A stretch of DNA of 32,002 nt from Oscillospiraceae bacterium (GTDB lineage: Bacteria > Bacillota > Clostridia > Oscillospirales > Oscillospiraceae): positions 1-32,002 of the forward strand of contig JAFXYJ010000104.1 in the NCBI GenBank assembly GCA_017541825.1, given 5' to 3'. The notes under the pieces were generated by a model. It worked only from the letters and a program-made list of their open reading frames with translations, was not told where the DNA came from and ran no database searches. Made by a program: the position numbers and the translations under genes. This document shows positions 25,029-32,002 of this stretch, in pieces. Position 1 is the stretch's first letter, and every line of letters starts with the position of its first letter.

Positions 25029-26366
25029 TCAGCTGTTCATCTGGGAGAGCACGTCCCCGTAATTGGGGATGAAATTCGATCCCGCGTACTCGCCGCGGAG
25101 AATGGACATGGTCCGCTCCCAGGCCTTGCCGTCCCGGGTATAGGGAGTGGGCTGGTAATTGTTGAGGGAATAGGCGCTCAGCGCGCCGGTGTCCGGGTCC
25201 ACGCTGCTGGAGATGGAGCAGGGGATGAACTCCACGCCCTCCAGGGTGACGCTGCCGCCCCGGCGGCACACCGTCACCCGGGCGATCCCGGTGTCATAGG
25301 CGGCGGGGTCGGTCCCGTAGCCCGGGTTGTTGTTGCCGCCGAAGATCCAGTTGCCCAGACCGTAGAAGATCATGCCGCCGTTGTATTCTTCGGCGGGCTG
25401 CAGCCGGTGGCTGTGGGAGCAGTACACCAGATCAAAGCCCGCGTCGACGGAGGAGCGGCAGACGTCCACCTGGATATCGGAGGTCTCGTAGGAGCCCTCG
25501 CTGCCCATATGCAGACAGGCCACGGTATACTCGGCGCCCTGTTCCCGCAGTTCCAGGACCGCCTTACGGATGAGCTCCTTGCTCTCGGCGGCGAGCTGCG
25601 CCTGCCGGTCGGCGGTGAGGAGGCTCAGCGAATTCCCGGTGAGCCGGTTGTAGAGGCAGTAGATGCCGACCTTCAGCCCGTCTCCGGTCTGGTACAGATA
25701 GGTCTCGCCCTCTCCGGCGTAGGCGACCTCCGCCGCGTCCAGCGCCGCGCAGGTGTCGTTATAGGCGTTCTGGCCGAAGTCCAGCGTGTGGTTGTTGGCC
25801 AGCGTCACGAATTCCACGCTGCCCTCGGTGAGGATGCCGGCGTAGGCGGCCGGGGCGAGAAAAACGAACTGCTCGATGGAGTCATAGGGCGCGTAGCCGG
25901 GATAACCGGCGTATTTTTCGCTCAGTACGCATTCCAGATTGGCAATGGTCAGGTAATCGTCCTCCAGATAGCTCCTCGTGTTGGCGAAGGGGTAGGCGTA
26001 ATTCTTGCCCACAACGTCCTGGAAGTAGCTGGTCCAGCCCCGGCGGGTCTTGGCCTCCGCCAGAGTGCAGTCGCCCACCATGGAGATCGTGAAATACTCC
26101 GGCTCGGGCTCGGGCGTCGGAGAGGGGGACGGCGTGACCTCTGCGGGAGGCGCGGACTCGCGCATCGGCGGGGCGGTCTGCGCGGCGTCGCTGCCGGCGC
26201 CGGTCGGCACGGCGGCGGTCCCCGCATCGATGACGGCCGTCTCCACGGCGTCGTCACCGGGGTCCTGACCGGCCCGGAGGACCATCAGCGTGACCAGCGC
26301 GGCGCTGAGCGCCAGCAGCAGAACGGTCGCGGCGACGGTGCCGCCGCGGCGTTTTTTATTTGACAT
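25029..26366 (-). CDS. CapA-family (PGA_cap) putative phosphoesterase, membrane-anchored
   Basis: 445 residues. An N-terminal basic stretch and one membrane helix (about 10-31) lead into a Pro/Ala/Thr-rich linker (about 33-90) and then an extracytoplasmic CapA domain of calcineurin-like fold. Metal-site motifs are MVGDCTL (Asp99), NLEC (143-146), LANNHTLDFG (189-198), CLHMGSEG (His286) and CSHSHRLQ (His318, His320). Family members act in poly-gamma-glutamate capsule production, but capB/capC are absent, so the substrate is unknown. GGAGG is 9 nt before the ATG. It follows the rhomboid-like gene by 18 bp and is probably co-transcribed with it. Confidence 0.87.
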   Translation of the reverse strand: MSNKKRRGGTVAATVLLLALSAALVTLMVLRAGQDPGDDAVETAVIDAGTAAVPTGAGSDAAQTAPPMRESAPPAEVTPSPSPTPEPEPEYFTISMVGDCTLAEAKTRRGWTSYFQDVVGKNYAYPFANTRSYLEDDYLTIANLECVLSEKYAGYPGYAPYDSIEQFVFLAPAAYAGILTEGSVEFVTLANNHTLDFGQNAYNDTCAALDAAEVAYAGEGETYLYQTGDGLKVGIYCLYNRLTGNSLSLLTADRQAQLAAESKELIRKAVLELREQGAEYTVACLHMGSEGSYETSDIQVDVCRSSVDAGFDLVYCSHSHRLQPAEEYNGGMIFYGLGNWIFGGNNNPGYGTDPAAYDTGIARVTVCRRGGSVTLEGVEFIPCSISSSVDPDTGALSAYSLNNYQPTPYTRDGKAWERTMSILRGEYAGSNFIPNYGDVLSQMNS

Positions 26367-26384
26367 GGCAGGTCGCCTCCGGGA

Positions 26385-27236
26385 TCATTCGTTGAAATGG
26401 ATGTGGTTGTTGATATGCTCCTGACAGAAGCAGTGGTAGCCGGCGCAGCGGGAGCAGTACCGGAACTCCAGCTCCGGGTGCTCGGTGTCAGTACGGCCGC
26501 AGACGGCGCATTTGAAGCGATAGGGCGCGCTCTGCTGTTCCCGGCGGACCCGGGCGGCCTGCGTGTGGAAATTGATCGTCCGGGAGCGCTGGCGGAACCG
26601 GGCGGGGGACAGCCCGGCAAAGAGGATGTCGCCGCAGAAGAGCAGGTAGTTGAGCACCGCCACGATGGGCAGCATGGAATCAGGGAAGGAAAGCCGGAAC
26701 ACGCTGATGAGGAAGAACGCCGCGTCCACGAAGGCCAGCCATTTGACCTTGACCGGGATGAAGAAAAAGAGCAGCACCTGCACGTCGGGATAATAGGTGG
26801 CGAAGGTGAAGAACATCGACAGGTAGATATATTCCGCCACGCTGTAGGGGCTGAGCGTCCTGCCGCCGGCAAAATACACGATAAAGGCGAAAATGACCGT
26901 GAAGAGCATGCCGCTGAAGAAGTAAAGGCTGAACTTGGCCTGTCCCCATTCCCGCTCCATGGTCGTGCCGATGAAATAGTAGAAGTACAGGAAGATCAGC
27001 GTCAGGAACCCGGAGGAAGCCGGGACGAACACGAACGTTACCAGGCGCCAGAGCTGTCCCTGCAGGATCATCTGCGGATACAGGGCAAGATAATAGATCA
27101 CCGTGCCGGTCCGATCCATCATCGACAGCAGCCAGATCGCGGCGTTTCCGATGACAAGGATCCGCATCAGTCCGGCGATGCCGAAGCGGGGGTTCCTGGC
27201 GCAGAACCGGTCTACCCAGCGAATAAAGGCTTTCAT
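26385..27236 (-). CDS. Rhomboid/derlin-like membrane protein with C-terminal zinc-finger-like tail
   Basis: 283 residues. About six membrane segments lie between 22 and 215. QLWRLVTFVFVP followed by FYYFIGTTMEREWGQ matches the rhomboid/derlin superfamily core. The active-site GxSG serine of rhomboid proteases is not found, so it is probably a pseudoprotease or derlin-like. The C-terminal 41 residues carry a dense Cys/His set (C243, C246, C261, C264, H268, C269, C271, H274, H278, H280) suggesting one or two zinc sites on the cytosolic side. GAAAGGAG precedes the ATG. It heads a two-gene unit with the CapA-type gene. The function is unknown. Confidence 0.75.
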   Translation of the reverse strand: MKAFIRWVDRFCARNPRFGIAGLMRILVIGNAAIWLLSMMDRTGTVIYYLALYPQMILQGQLWRLVTFVFVPASSGFLTLIFLYFYYFIGTTMEREWGQAKFSLYFFSGMLFTVIFAFIVYFAGGRTLSPYSVAEYIYLSMFFTFATYYPDVQVLLFFFIPVKVKWLAFVDAAFFLISVFRLSFPDSMLPIVAVLNYLLFCGDILFAGLSPARFRQRSRTINFHTQAARVRREQQSAPYRFKCAVCGRTDTEHPELEFRYCSRCAGYHCFCQEHINNHIHFNE

Positions 27237-27276
27237 GGCGCGCTCCTTTCAGAAAGAGAGTGTACTCCCGGCGGGC

Positions 27277-27304
27277 ATTGTATCACAAAATCGCGGCGAT
27301 TCAA
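27277..27304 (-). promoter_or_regulatory. Promoter of the rhomboid-like/CapA unit
   Basis: Minus-strand -35 TTGAAT (27304-27299) and -10 TACAAT (27282-27277), 16-bp spacer. The -35 overlaps the last codons of the S24-like gene. Confidence 0.6.
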
Positions 27305-27633
27305 TCCATGGGAAGCGGTATGGGACGATCCAGCAGCACTTTTCCGTAGCACACCGGATAGCGGCTCCCGACGGGGAAGACCAGATCGCCGGCCTTCTCC
27401 GACCGGTCAAGGGTGAAGAGGTAGACGGTCCCCCGGCTGTCCTGACAGAACTGGCGGAAGGCCATGCCCTTTTCGGTGCGGAAAAGCCCCACGTCCCCGT
27501 CGCAGAGGTCCACGCTGCGGCGCAGGTACACGGTGCCGCCGGCGGGAACATACGGCGCGAGAGCGCCGTCGTCGAGAACAACGGCGAAATCCGCGCCGCT
27601 TTCGTCCGCGGGGATGAGTTCGTAAAAAGCCAT
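27301..27633 (-). CDS. Small S24/LexA-fold protein without catalytic residues
   Basis: 110 residues. The segment DDGALAPYVPAGGTVYL (21-37) followed by LCDGDVGLFRTEKG aligns by eye with the GDSMEPTIPDGD and GDIVV elements of the LexA/CI-type peptidase S24 domain. The position of the nucleophilic Ser is Ala24, and the catalytic Lys position appears to be Arg60, so self-cleavage is not expected. No N-terminal DNA-binding domain is present. The ATG at 27633 has GGAGGG upstream and its own promoter, although the frame stays open further upstream. The role is unknown; it could be a sensor or a partner of another regulator. Confidence 0.65.
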   Translation of the reverse strand: MAFYELIPADESGADFAVVLDDGALAPYVPAGGTVYLRRSVDLCDGDVGLFRTEKGMAFRQFCQDSRGTVYLFTLDRSEKAGDLVFPVGSRYPVCYGKVLLDRPIPLPMD

Positions 27634-27652
27634 GTGCGGTCCCTCCGAGCAA

Positions 27653-27681
27653 AGCATACCCATTTTCCCCGAAAAGGTCAA
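27653..27681 (-). promoter_or_regulatory. Promoter of the S24-like gene
   Basis: Minus-strand -35 TTGACC (27681-27676) and -10 TATGCT (27658-27653) with a 17-bp spacer, 20 bp before the start codon. Confidence 0.7.
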
Positions 27682-27756
27682 GTGCGCCCGGAGTGAAACC
27701 GCCGCCATGCGCCAAAAATAAATAAAAAAATGCTCTTTAAGTCCGGGGAAGAGTAT

Positions 27757-27764
27757 GTTACAAT
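27757..27764 (+). promoter_or_regulatory. Probable extended -10 promoter of the rRNA methyltransferase gene
   Basis: TGTTACAAT around 27757-27764 gives -10 TACAAT (27759-27764) with an upstream TG. The -35 region (TTTAAG at 27736) is poor. The same TGTTACAAT context occurs before the glycosyltransferase gene. Confidence 0.5.
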
Positions 27765-27796
27765 ATTTTGAAAGTATGTTTGAGAGGCTCTGTGGG

Positions 27797-28573
27797 ATGG
27801 ACGAGACGAACAACGCGGTCCGGCCGGATCGGGAGGACCTGATCGAAGGGCGCAACGCCGTGACGGAGGCGATCCGTGCGGGGCGCACGATAGACAAGCT
27901 GTACGTTGCCAGAGGCGATACCGACCGCAACCTCGCGCGCATCGTGACCAGGGCGCGGGAGAGCGGGATCATCGTGACCGAGTGCGACCGGCGGCGGCTG
28001 GACGCCATGAGCGTGACCGGCGCGCACCAGGGCGTGATCGCCCAGGCGGCGGTACGGGAATACGTTTCCGTCGACGAGATCCTTGCTCTGGCGGCCGAGC
28101 GCGGGGAGGACCCGTTCGTGGTGGCCTGCGACGAGATCGCCGATCCGCACAACCTCGGCGCGATCATCCGCACGGCGGAGTGCGCGGGCGTCCACGGCGT
28201 CATCATCCCCAAGCGGCGCAGCACGGGTCTCACCGCGGTAGTCGACAAGGCCAGCGCCGGCGCCGCGGAGCACATGCTCATAGCGCGTGTGCCCAACATT
28301 TCCGCCGCGCTGCGCGAGCTCAAGGAGCGGGGACTGTGGGTCTACGGCACCGACGCCGGGGCGGACTCCCCGCTGTGGGGCACCGACCTGACGGGGCCGG
28401 TCTGCCTGGTCATCGGCTCTGAGGGCGCCGGCATGAGCCGCCTGGTGCGCGAGAGCTGCGACGTCAACGTCTCCATCCCCCTGCGGGGAAAGGTCAGCTC
28501 GCTGAACGCCTCCGCGGCGGCTGCCGTGATGATATACGAGGTGGTGCGCCAGCGTGCTGCCGGGAGCAGATAA
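27797..28573 (+). CDS. rlmB: 23S rRNA (guanosine-2'-O)-methyltransferase, RlmB/TrmH family
   Basis: 258 residues from MDETNNAVRPDRED. A SPOUT-class 2'-O-methyltransferase; RlmB modifies G2251 in 23S rRNA, but related enzymes act on other sites. The N-terminal substrate-binding domain starts at LIEGRNAVTEAIRAG. The catalytic domain has the three motifs ADPHNLGAIIRTAECAG, VIGSEGAGMSRLV and IPLRGKVSSLNASAAAAV. A longer start at 27755 would place the promoter -10 inside the gene, so 27797 is preferred, with GAGAGG upstream. The usual cysS-mrnC-rlmB neighbours are missing. Confidence 0.9.
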   Translation: MDETNNAVRPDREDLIEGRNAVTEAIRAGRTIDKLYVARGDTDRNLARIVTRARESGIIVTECDRRRLDAMSVTGAHQGVIAQAAVREYVSVDEILALAAERGEDPFVVACDEIADPHNLGAIIRTAECAGVHGVIIPKRRSTGLTAVVDKASAGAAEHMLIARVPNISAALRELKERGLWVYGTDAGADSPLWGTDLTGPVCLVIGSEGAGMSRLVRESCDVNVSIPLRGKVSSLNASAAAAVMIYEVVRQRAAGSR

Positions 28574-28587
28574 AAGAAGGTTCATGA

Positions 28588-30876
28588 ATGGCTAAGAGGA
28601 GATCGCGCGGCGCCAGGCCGCGGCGAGAACGTACAGTTGAATACGAACCCGCCTCCGTCGAGCTCTCTTTAGAGGACATTCTGGAGGAATACCGCGCCCA
28701 GCAGGCGGAAGCGGCCGCCCAGCAGGAGCCGGAAATGCATGAGGTGGCTCTGGAGCCCGAGGAGGACAACGTTGTCACCGGCGAAGTCTGTTCCGAGGAG
28801 CCGGAGCGCCCGGAGCCGGAGCCTGTGCCGGAGACGCCGGCATTGCCGGAGGAGCCCTCGGCCGCGCCGCCCCCGCCTATGCCGGCGGTCCCGGCCCCTG
28901 AGAAGAAGGACTCCGTGGCCCTGGAGCTGATCGAGGGCTACGGCGAGGAGGACGACTTCTACGCGGGGTCCACCGGGGAGACCGGGATCTCTGACGAATC
29001 ACAGGCGGCGCAGGAGACCGGCGAGGAAACGCCGGAGAGCGCCGACGGGGAAGAGAATGAAAACGGCGACAAGCCGTTTTTCAAAGCAAGGAAACGGACC
29101 GCCCGCCCTGCGGGCGTGAGATCCTCCCGCCACGCCGACGGGCTGACGGGCAAGCTGGTGGGCCTGCTGGCGGCGGCTTCCTACCGCGCCGAGCAGCGCC
29201 GCACACAGCCGCCCCCGGAACCGGAGGACGCGGAAGTCGAAATGGAGCCGCGCCAGGCGGCGCGCCATTACGCCGCGCAGATGCCTGCGCTTCGGCTGCG
29301 GGCCATCGGCGCCTCGGCGGTCTTTGCCCTGCTGGTTTGGATCACGCTCTCCTGCGGTTTTCACTGGCCGCTGCCGGGAGGGCTGCAGGACAATATCCGC
29401 GCCGCGGCGCTGGTCTGCCTGGCCGCGCAGATCACCGTGATGCTCCTGGGCCTGGACGTGGCCACCTCCGGCGTCATGTCCCTGCTGCGGGGCCGTCCCG
29501 GCGCCGAGTCGATGATCGTCCTGGCGGGGATCGCCTCGGTGGTCGACACGGCCGTTCTGACCGCCGCGGGAAACACGGCGCGCGGTCTGCCCTATACGGC
29601 GCTGTCCTCCGGCGCGGTGCTGTTCGCGCTGTGGGGAGCCTGGCTGACGGGACGGGCATACTATGACAGCTTTATGACCTGCTTCCGCATCAAGGAGCCC
29701 ACGGTGGTGACCTCGGAGGAACTGCCGGAGATGGACGGGCGCGGACTGATCACCTCCCGCCGTGATGCGGCGGGCTTCATCCGCCGTAGCGAGGAGCCCG
29801 GCATGGCGGAGGCCCTGGCGGACACATCCTTCCTGCCCATGTCGGCGGCGTCCCTGGCGCTGTCGCTGGCCGTCGCCCTCGGTTCGGGGGACGCCGGCGC
29901 GTTTTTCCACATTTTCTCCCTCATGACCGGACTGTGCGCGGCCTTCGGGTGGCTGTTCATATATCCGCTCCTCTTTGCCAGGACCGCCCGCCATCTGCTG
30001 TATAACGGCGCGGCCATCGCCGGCTGGTCAGGCGCGCAGCAGATCGGACAGAGCCGCCGCCTCGTACTCACCGACACGGACATCTTCCCCGAGGACGCCG
30101 TGGAGATCACGGGCATCCGGATCCTCGACAAGGCCGACGCCGAGAAGATCATCTCCTATACGGGCAGCCTGCTGGCCACCGCGGGGACCGGTACCGCGCC
30201 GGTCTTCACGGAGCTCATGCGGCTGCACAACGCCGCTCTGCAGCAGGTGGAGGACTTCGCCGTGGGCGAGGGCGGCGCCAAGGGCACGGTCAGCGGCGCG
30301 GAGATCCGCGTGGGCACGGCCGGCTTCATGCACCTGAGCGCGGTGAAGATCCCGGACAGGCTCAAGGAGGACAACGCCCTCTATACCGCCGTCAACGGCG
30401 AGCTGGCCGGCGTGTTCCTGTTCCGTTACCGGCCCGCCTCCAGTGTGCAGCGCGCGCTCTATTCCCTTCGCCGCAGCCACAGCAAGCCGATCTTTGCTGT
30501 CCGGGATTTCAATATCGACCCGTTCATGCTCCTTCGGGAGTTCGGCGTGTCCACCGAGGGCTTCCGTTTCCCGACCTTCCCGGACCGCTACCGGATCTCG
30601 GGCGTCACCGTCTCGGGCGATACGCCGGTGGCGGGCATCCTCGGCCAGCAGGGACTGGAGCCTCTGGTGGAGCTCTTTGAGAGCGGCACCAATCTTTACC
30701 GCATCGGGCGCGTGTGCGCCTGGGCCTGCCTGGGCAGCGTGATCCTCGGGGCGATCCTCGCGCTGGTGCCCTGCTGGACCGGACACTGGGCCGCCGTAAG
30801 CGCGGCACGGGTCCTGCTTTATATGCTGCTCTGGCTGCTGCCGGGCGCTGCGGGGACCCTGCTTCTGAAAAAATAA
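28588..30876 (+). CDS. Degenerate P-type ATPase-like membrane protein
   Basis: 762 residues. Residues 1-about 232 are acidic, Pro/Glu-rich and probably disordered. Eight hydrophobic segments follow in a 4+2+2 pattern (about 238-257, 271-290, 308-327, 337-356, 417-435, 438-462, 709-729, 736-758), the topology of P1B metal ATPases. Between segments 6 and 7, GAAIAGWSGAQQIGQ then VLTDTDIFPED (493-503) sits where an ATPase has GGEALERL then FDKTGTLT. VEDFAVGEGGAKGTVSG then IRVG (554-576) resembles the nucleotide-binding domain, and LYTAVNGELAGVF starts the second half of the P-domain. The phosphorylated Asp context DKTGT, the CPC motif, the TGE loop and TGDN are all lost, and the actuator region is only about 50 residues. 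Transport by the normal cycle is therefore unlikely. It starts 14 bp after rlmB with AGAAGG. Confidence 0.75.
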   Translation: MAKRRSRGARPRRERTVEYEPASVELSLEDILEEYRAQQAEAAAQQEPEMHEVALEPEEDNVVTGEVCSEEPERPEPEPVPETPALPEEPSAAPPPPMPAVPAPEKKDSVALELIEGYGEEDDFYAGSTGETGISDESQAAQETGEETPESADGEENENGDKPFFKARKRTARPAGVRSSRHADGLTGKLVGLLAAASYRAEQRRTQPPPEPEDAEVEMEPRQAARHYAAQMPALRLRAIGASAVFALLVWITLSCGFHWPLPGGLQDNIRAAALVCLAAQITVMLLGLDVATSGVMSLLRGRPGAESMIVLAGIASVVDTAVLTAAGNTARGLPYTALSSGAVLFALWGAWLTGRAYYDSFMTCFRIKEPTVVTSEELPEMDGRGLITSRRDAAGFIRRSEEPGMAEALADTSFLPMSAASLALSLAVALGSGDAGAFFHIFSLMTGLCAAFGWLFIYPLLFARTARHLLYNGAAIAGWSGAQQIGQSRRLVLTDTDIFPEDAVEITGIRILDKADAEKIISYTGSLLATAGTGTAPVFTELMRLHNAALQQVEDFAVGEGGAKGTVSGAEIRVGTAGFMHLSAVKIPDRLKEDNALYTAVNGELAGVFLFRYRPASSVQRALYSLRRSHSKPIFAVRDFNIDPFMLLREFGVSTEGFRFPTFPDRYRISGVTVSGDTPVAGILGQQGLEPLVELFESGTNLYRIGRVCAWACLGSVILGAILALVPCWTGHWAAVSAARVLLYMLLWLLPGAAGTLLLKK

Positions 30877-30896
30877 CGGCGGCGCAGGAAAAAATG

Positions 30897-30925
30897 TTGC
30901 CAAAAAACGGCGATTAGTGTATAAT
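30897..30925 (+). promoter_or_regulatory. Promoter of the EF-G-like gene
   Basis: -35 TTGCCA (30897-30902) and a perfect -10 TATAAT (30920-30925), 17-bp spacer, 55 bp before the start codon. Confidence 0.8.
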
Positions 30926-30979
30926 CTCAATTTGCTATGACTTAGAAAAATAGGACAATATAAGGAGTGCACTGAATTC

Positions 30980-32002
30980 ATGAGCTACAACACCAAGGAC
31001 ATCCGCAACGTGGCCCTGCTCGGTCACGGCAACAGCGGCAAAACCAGCCTGGCCGAGAGCATGCTGTACGTCACCGGCGCGGTGGACCGCCAGGGCAAGG
31101 TCAGCGACGGCAACACCGTGTGTGACTACGACGCCGAGGAGATCTCCCGCCAGATCACCATTTCCATGTCCGTGGCGCCCATCACTCTGGGCAGCAGCAA
31201 GATCAATGTCATCGACTGCCCCGGCTTCTTTGATTTCGTCGGCGACGCGCTGTGCGCGCTGCGCGCCGTGGAGACGGGCGTCATCGTCGTCTCCGCCAAG
31301 GACACCGCCGAGACCGTGGCCGTCGGATCCCAGCGCAGCTGGAACTACGTCAAGAACGCGGGCCTGCCCGTGATGTTCGTGGTCTCCAAGTGCTGCGAGG
31401 AGCACGGCGACTATTTCAAGGCTCTCGCGACCCTCAAGGGCAAGTACGGCAGCATCGTCTGCCCCGTGACCATCCCCACCGGCGACGGCAAGGGCGTCAT
31501 CGACCTGGTGCACAACGTGGCCTATATCGGCAACGGCGGCAAGTCTGCCGTCCCGGCTGCCGACGCCGACCGCGTGGAGGAGCTGCGCGCCGAGCTGATG
31601 GAGGCCGCCGCGGGCGCCACCGAGGAGCTCATGGAGAAGTTCTTCGACACCATGGAGCTGGACGAGGCTGATATCATCGAGGGCATCAAGATCGGTCTGC
31701 AGGACCGTTCCGTCGTTCCCGTGTTCGCCAGCGACGCCATGACCAATGTGGGCACCTCCGCCATCCTGCAGGGGATCGTGGACTACTGCCCGGCCCCCGC
31801 GGAGAAGGACGGCGCCAATACCGGCTTCGTATTCAAGACCATCTCCGATAAATTCGGCAAATACAGCCTTGTGAAGGTCGTCTCCGGCAAGATCACCGCC
31901 GCCATGACGCTGCGGAACCTGCGGGCCTCCTCCAACGACAAGCTGGGCCGTCTCTACACCATGTGCGGCAAGAAGAACACCGAGGTCCAGGAAGCCTGCT
32001 GC
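30980..32002 (+). CDS. EF-G-like GTPase (FusA2-type), 5' part only
   Basis: The first 341 residues; the gene runs off the window. A translational GTPase of the EF-G paralogue group common in Firmicutes, distinct from canonical FusA, which has GHIDAGKT and DTPGHVDF. Here G1 is GHGNSGKT (15-22), switch I is SRQITIS (Thr60) and G3 is DCPGFFDF (79-86). At the G4 site FVNKMD is replaced by FVVSKCC (Ser136, Lys137, Cys138, Cys139), so guanine recognition may be altered. The N-terminus reads SYNTKDIRNVALLGHG. AAGGAG lies 12 nt before the ATG. Domain II begins near the window end (TGFVFKTISDKFGKYSLVKV). Confidence 0.9.
   Translation, partial: MSYNTKDIRNVALLGHGNSGKTSLAESMLYVTGAVDRQGKVSDGNTVCDYDAEEISRQITISMSVAPITLGSSKINVIDCPGFFDFVGDALCALRAVETGVIVVSAKDTAETVAVGSQRSWNYVKNAGLPVMFVVSKCCEEHGDYFKALATLKGKYGSIVCPVTIPTGDGKGVIDLVHNVAYIGNGGKSAVPAADADRVEELRAELMEAAAGATEELMEKFFDTMELDEADIIEGIKIGLQDRSVVPVFASDAMTNVGTSAILQGIVDYCPAPAEKDGANTGFVFKTISDKFGKYSLVKVVSGKITAAMTLRNLRASSNDKLGRLYTMCGKKNTEVQEACC

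Overview
The window looks like a chromosomal segment of a GC-rich member of the Clostridia, probably a gut Oscillospiraceae-type Firmicute. This is inferred from several features: the rimP-nusA-rnpM-ylxQ-infB-rbfA-nrnA-truB-ribF order, a T-box riboswitch, purine-rich AGGAGG ribosome binding sites, sigma-A type promoters, a CotH-family protein and an extra EF-G-like GTPase. No rRNA, tRNA, CRISPR array, complete insertion sequence or prophage was seen. Most of the window is tightly packed housekeeping sequence. A lower-GC accessory patch lies at about 12.0-15.6 kb.

Layout. 1-3.1 kb (minus): rodA-type cell-shape gene, then a stand-alone TrpB2 tryptophan synthase gene controlled by a T-box leader with a UGG (Trp) specifier. 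3.1-6.0 kb (plus): tsaE-tsaB (tRNA t6A synthesis), upp (uracil salvage) and an FMN alpha-hydroxy-acid oxidase family enzyme with a Cys-rich N-terminus. 6.1-7.4 kb (plus): a histidine-rich metal-binding protein and a TetR-type regulator. 7.5-11.0 kb (minus): hom, aspartate kinase and asd, three steps of the aspartate pathway. 11.2-12.0 kb (minus): rsmE. 12.2-15.6 kb (plus): a family 2 glycosyltransferase, a CotH-domain lipoprotein and a chimeric gene remnant joining the start of an aspartate racemase to the end of a dicarboxylate symporter. 15.7-16.2 kb: a small uncharacterised protein.

16.3-24.9 kb (minus) is one long translation and RNA-processing operon: rimP, nusA, rnpM, ylxQ, infB, rbfA, nrnA, truB, ribF and a trailing single-pass membrane protein. 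Most genes overlap or nearly touch. The promoter is near consensus, and the leader between it and rimP carries a terminator-like hairpin, which suggests attenuation.

25.0-27.6 kb (minus): a CapA-type protein, a rhomboid-fold membrane protein with a C-terminal zinc-finger-like tail, and a small LexA/S24-fold protein without catalytic residues. 27.8-32.0 kb (plus): an RlmB/TrmH-type rRNA methyltransferase, a 762-residue protein that reads as a degenerate P-type ATPase without its phosphorylation motif, and the start of an EF-G-like GTPase whose NKxD motif is altered.

The strongest candidates for undescribed biology are the pseudo-P-type ATPase at 28588-30876 and a cluster of other catalytically altered homologues near it: the rhomboid-like protein, the S24-like protein and the EF-G-like protein. 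The nusA-operon leader hairpin and the CotH/glycosyltransferase patch are also worth a second look. All functional calls come from reading sequence motifs by eye; no database search was run.
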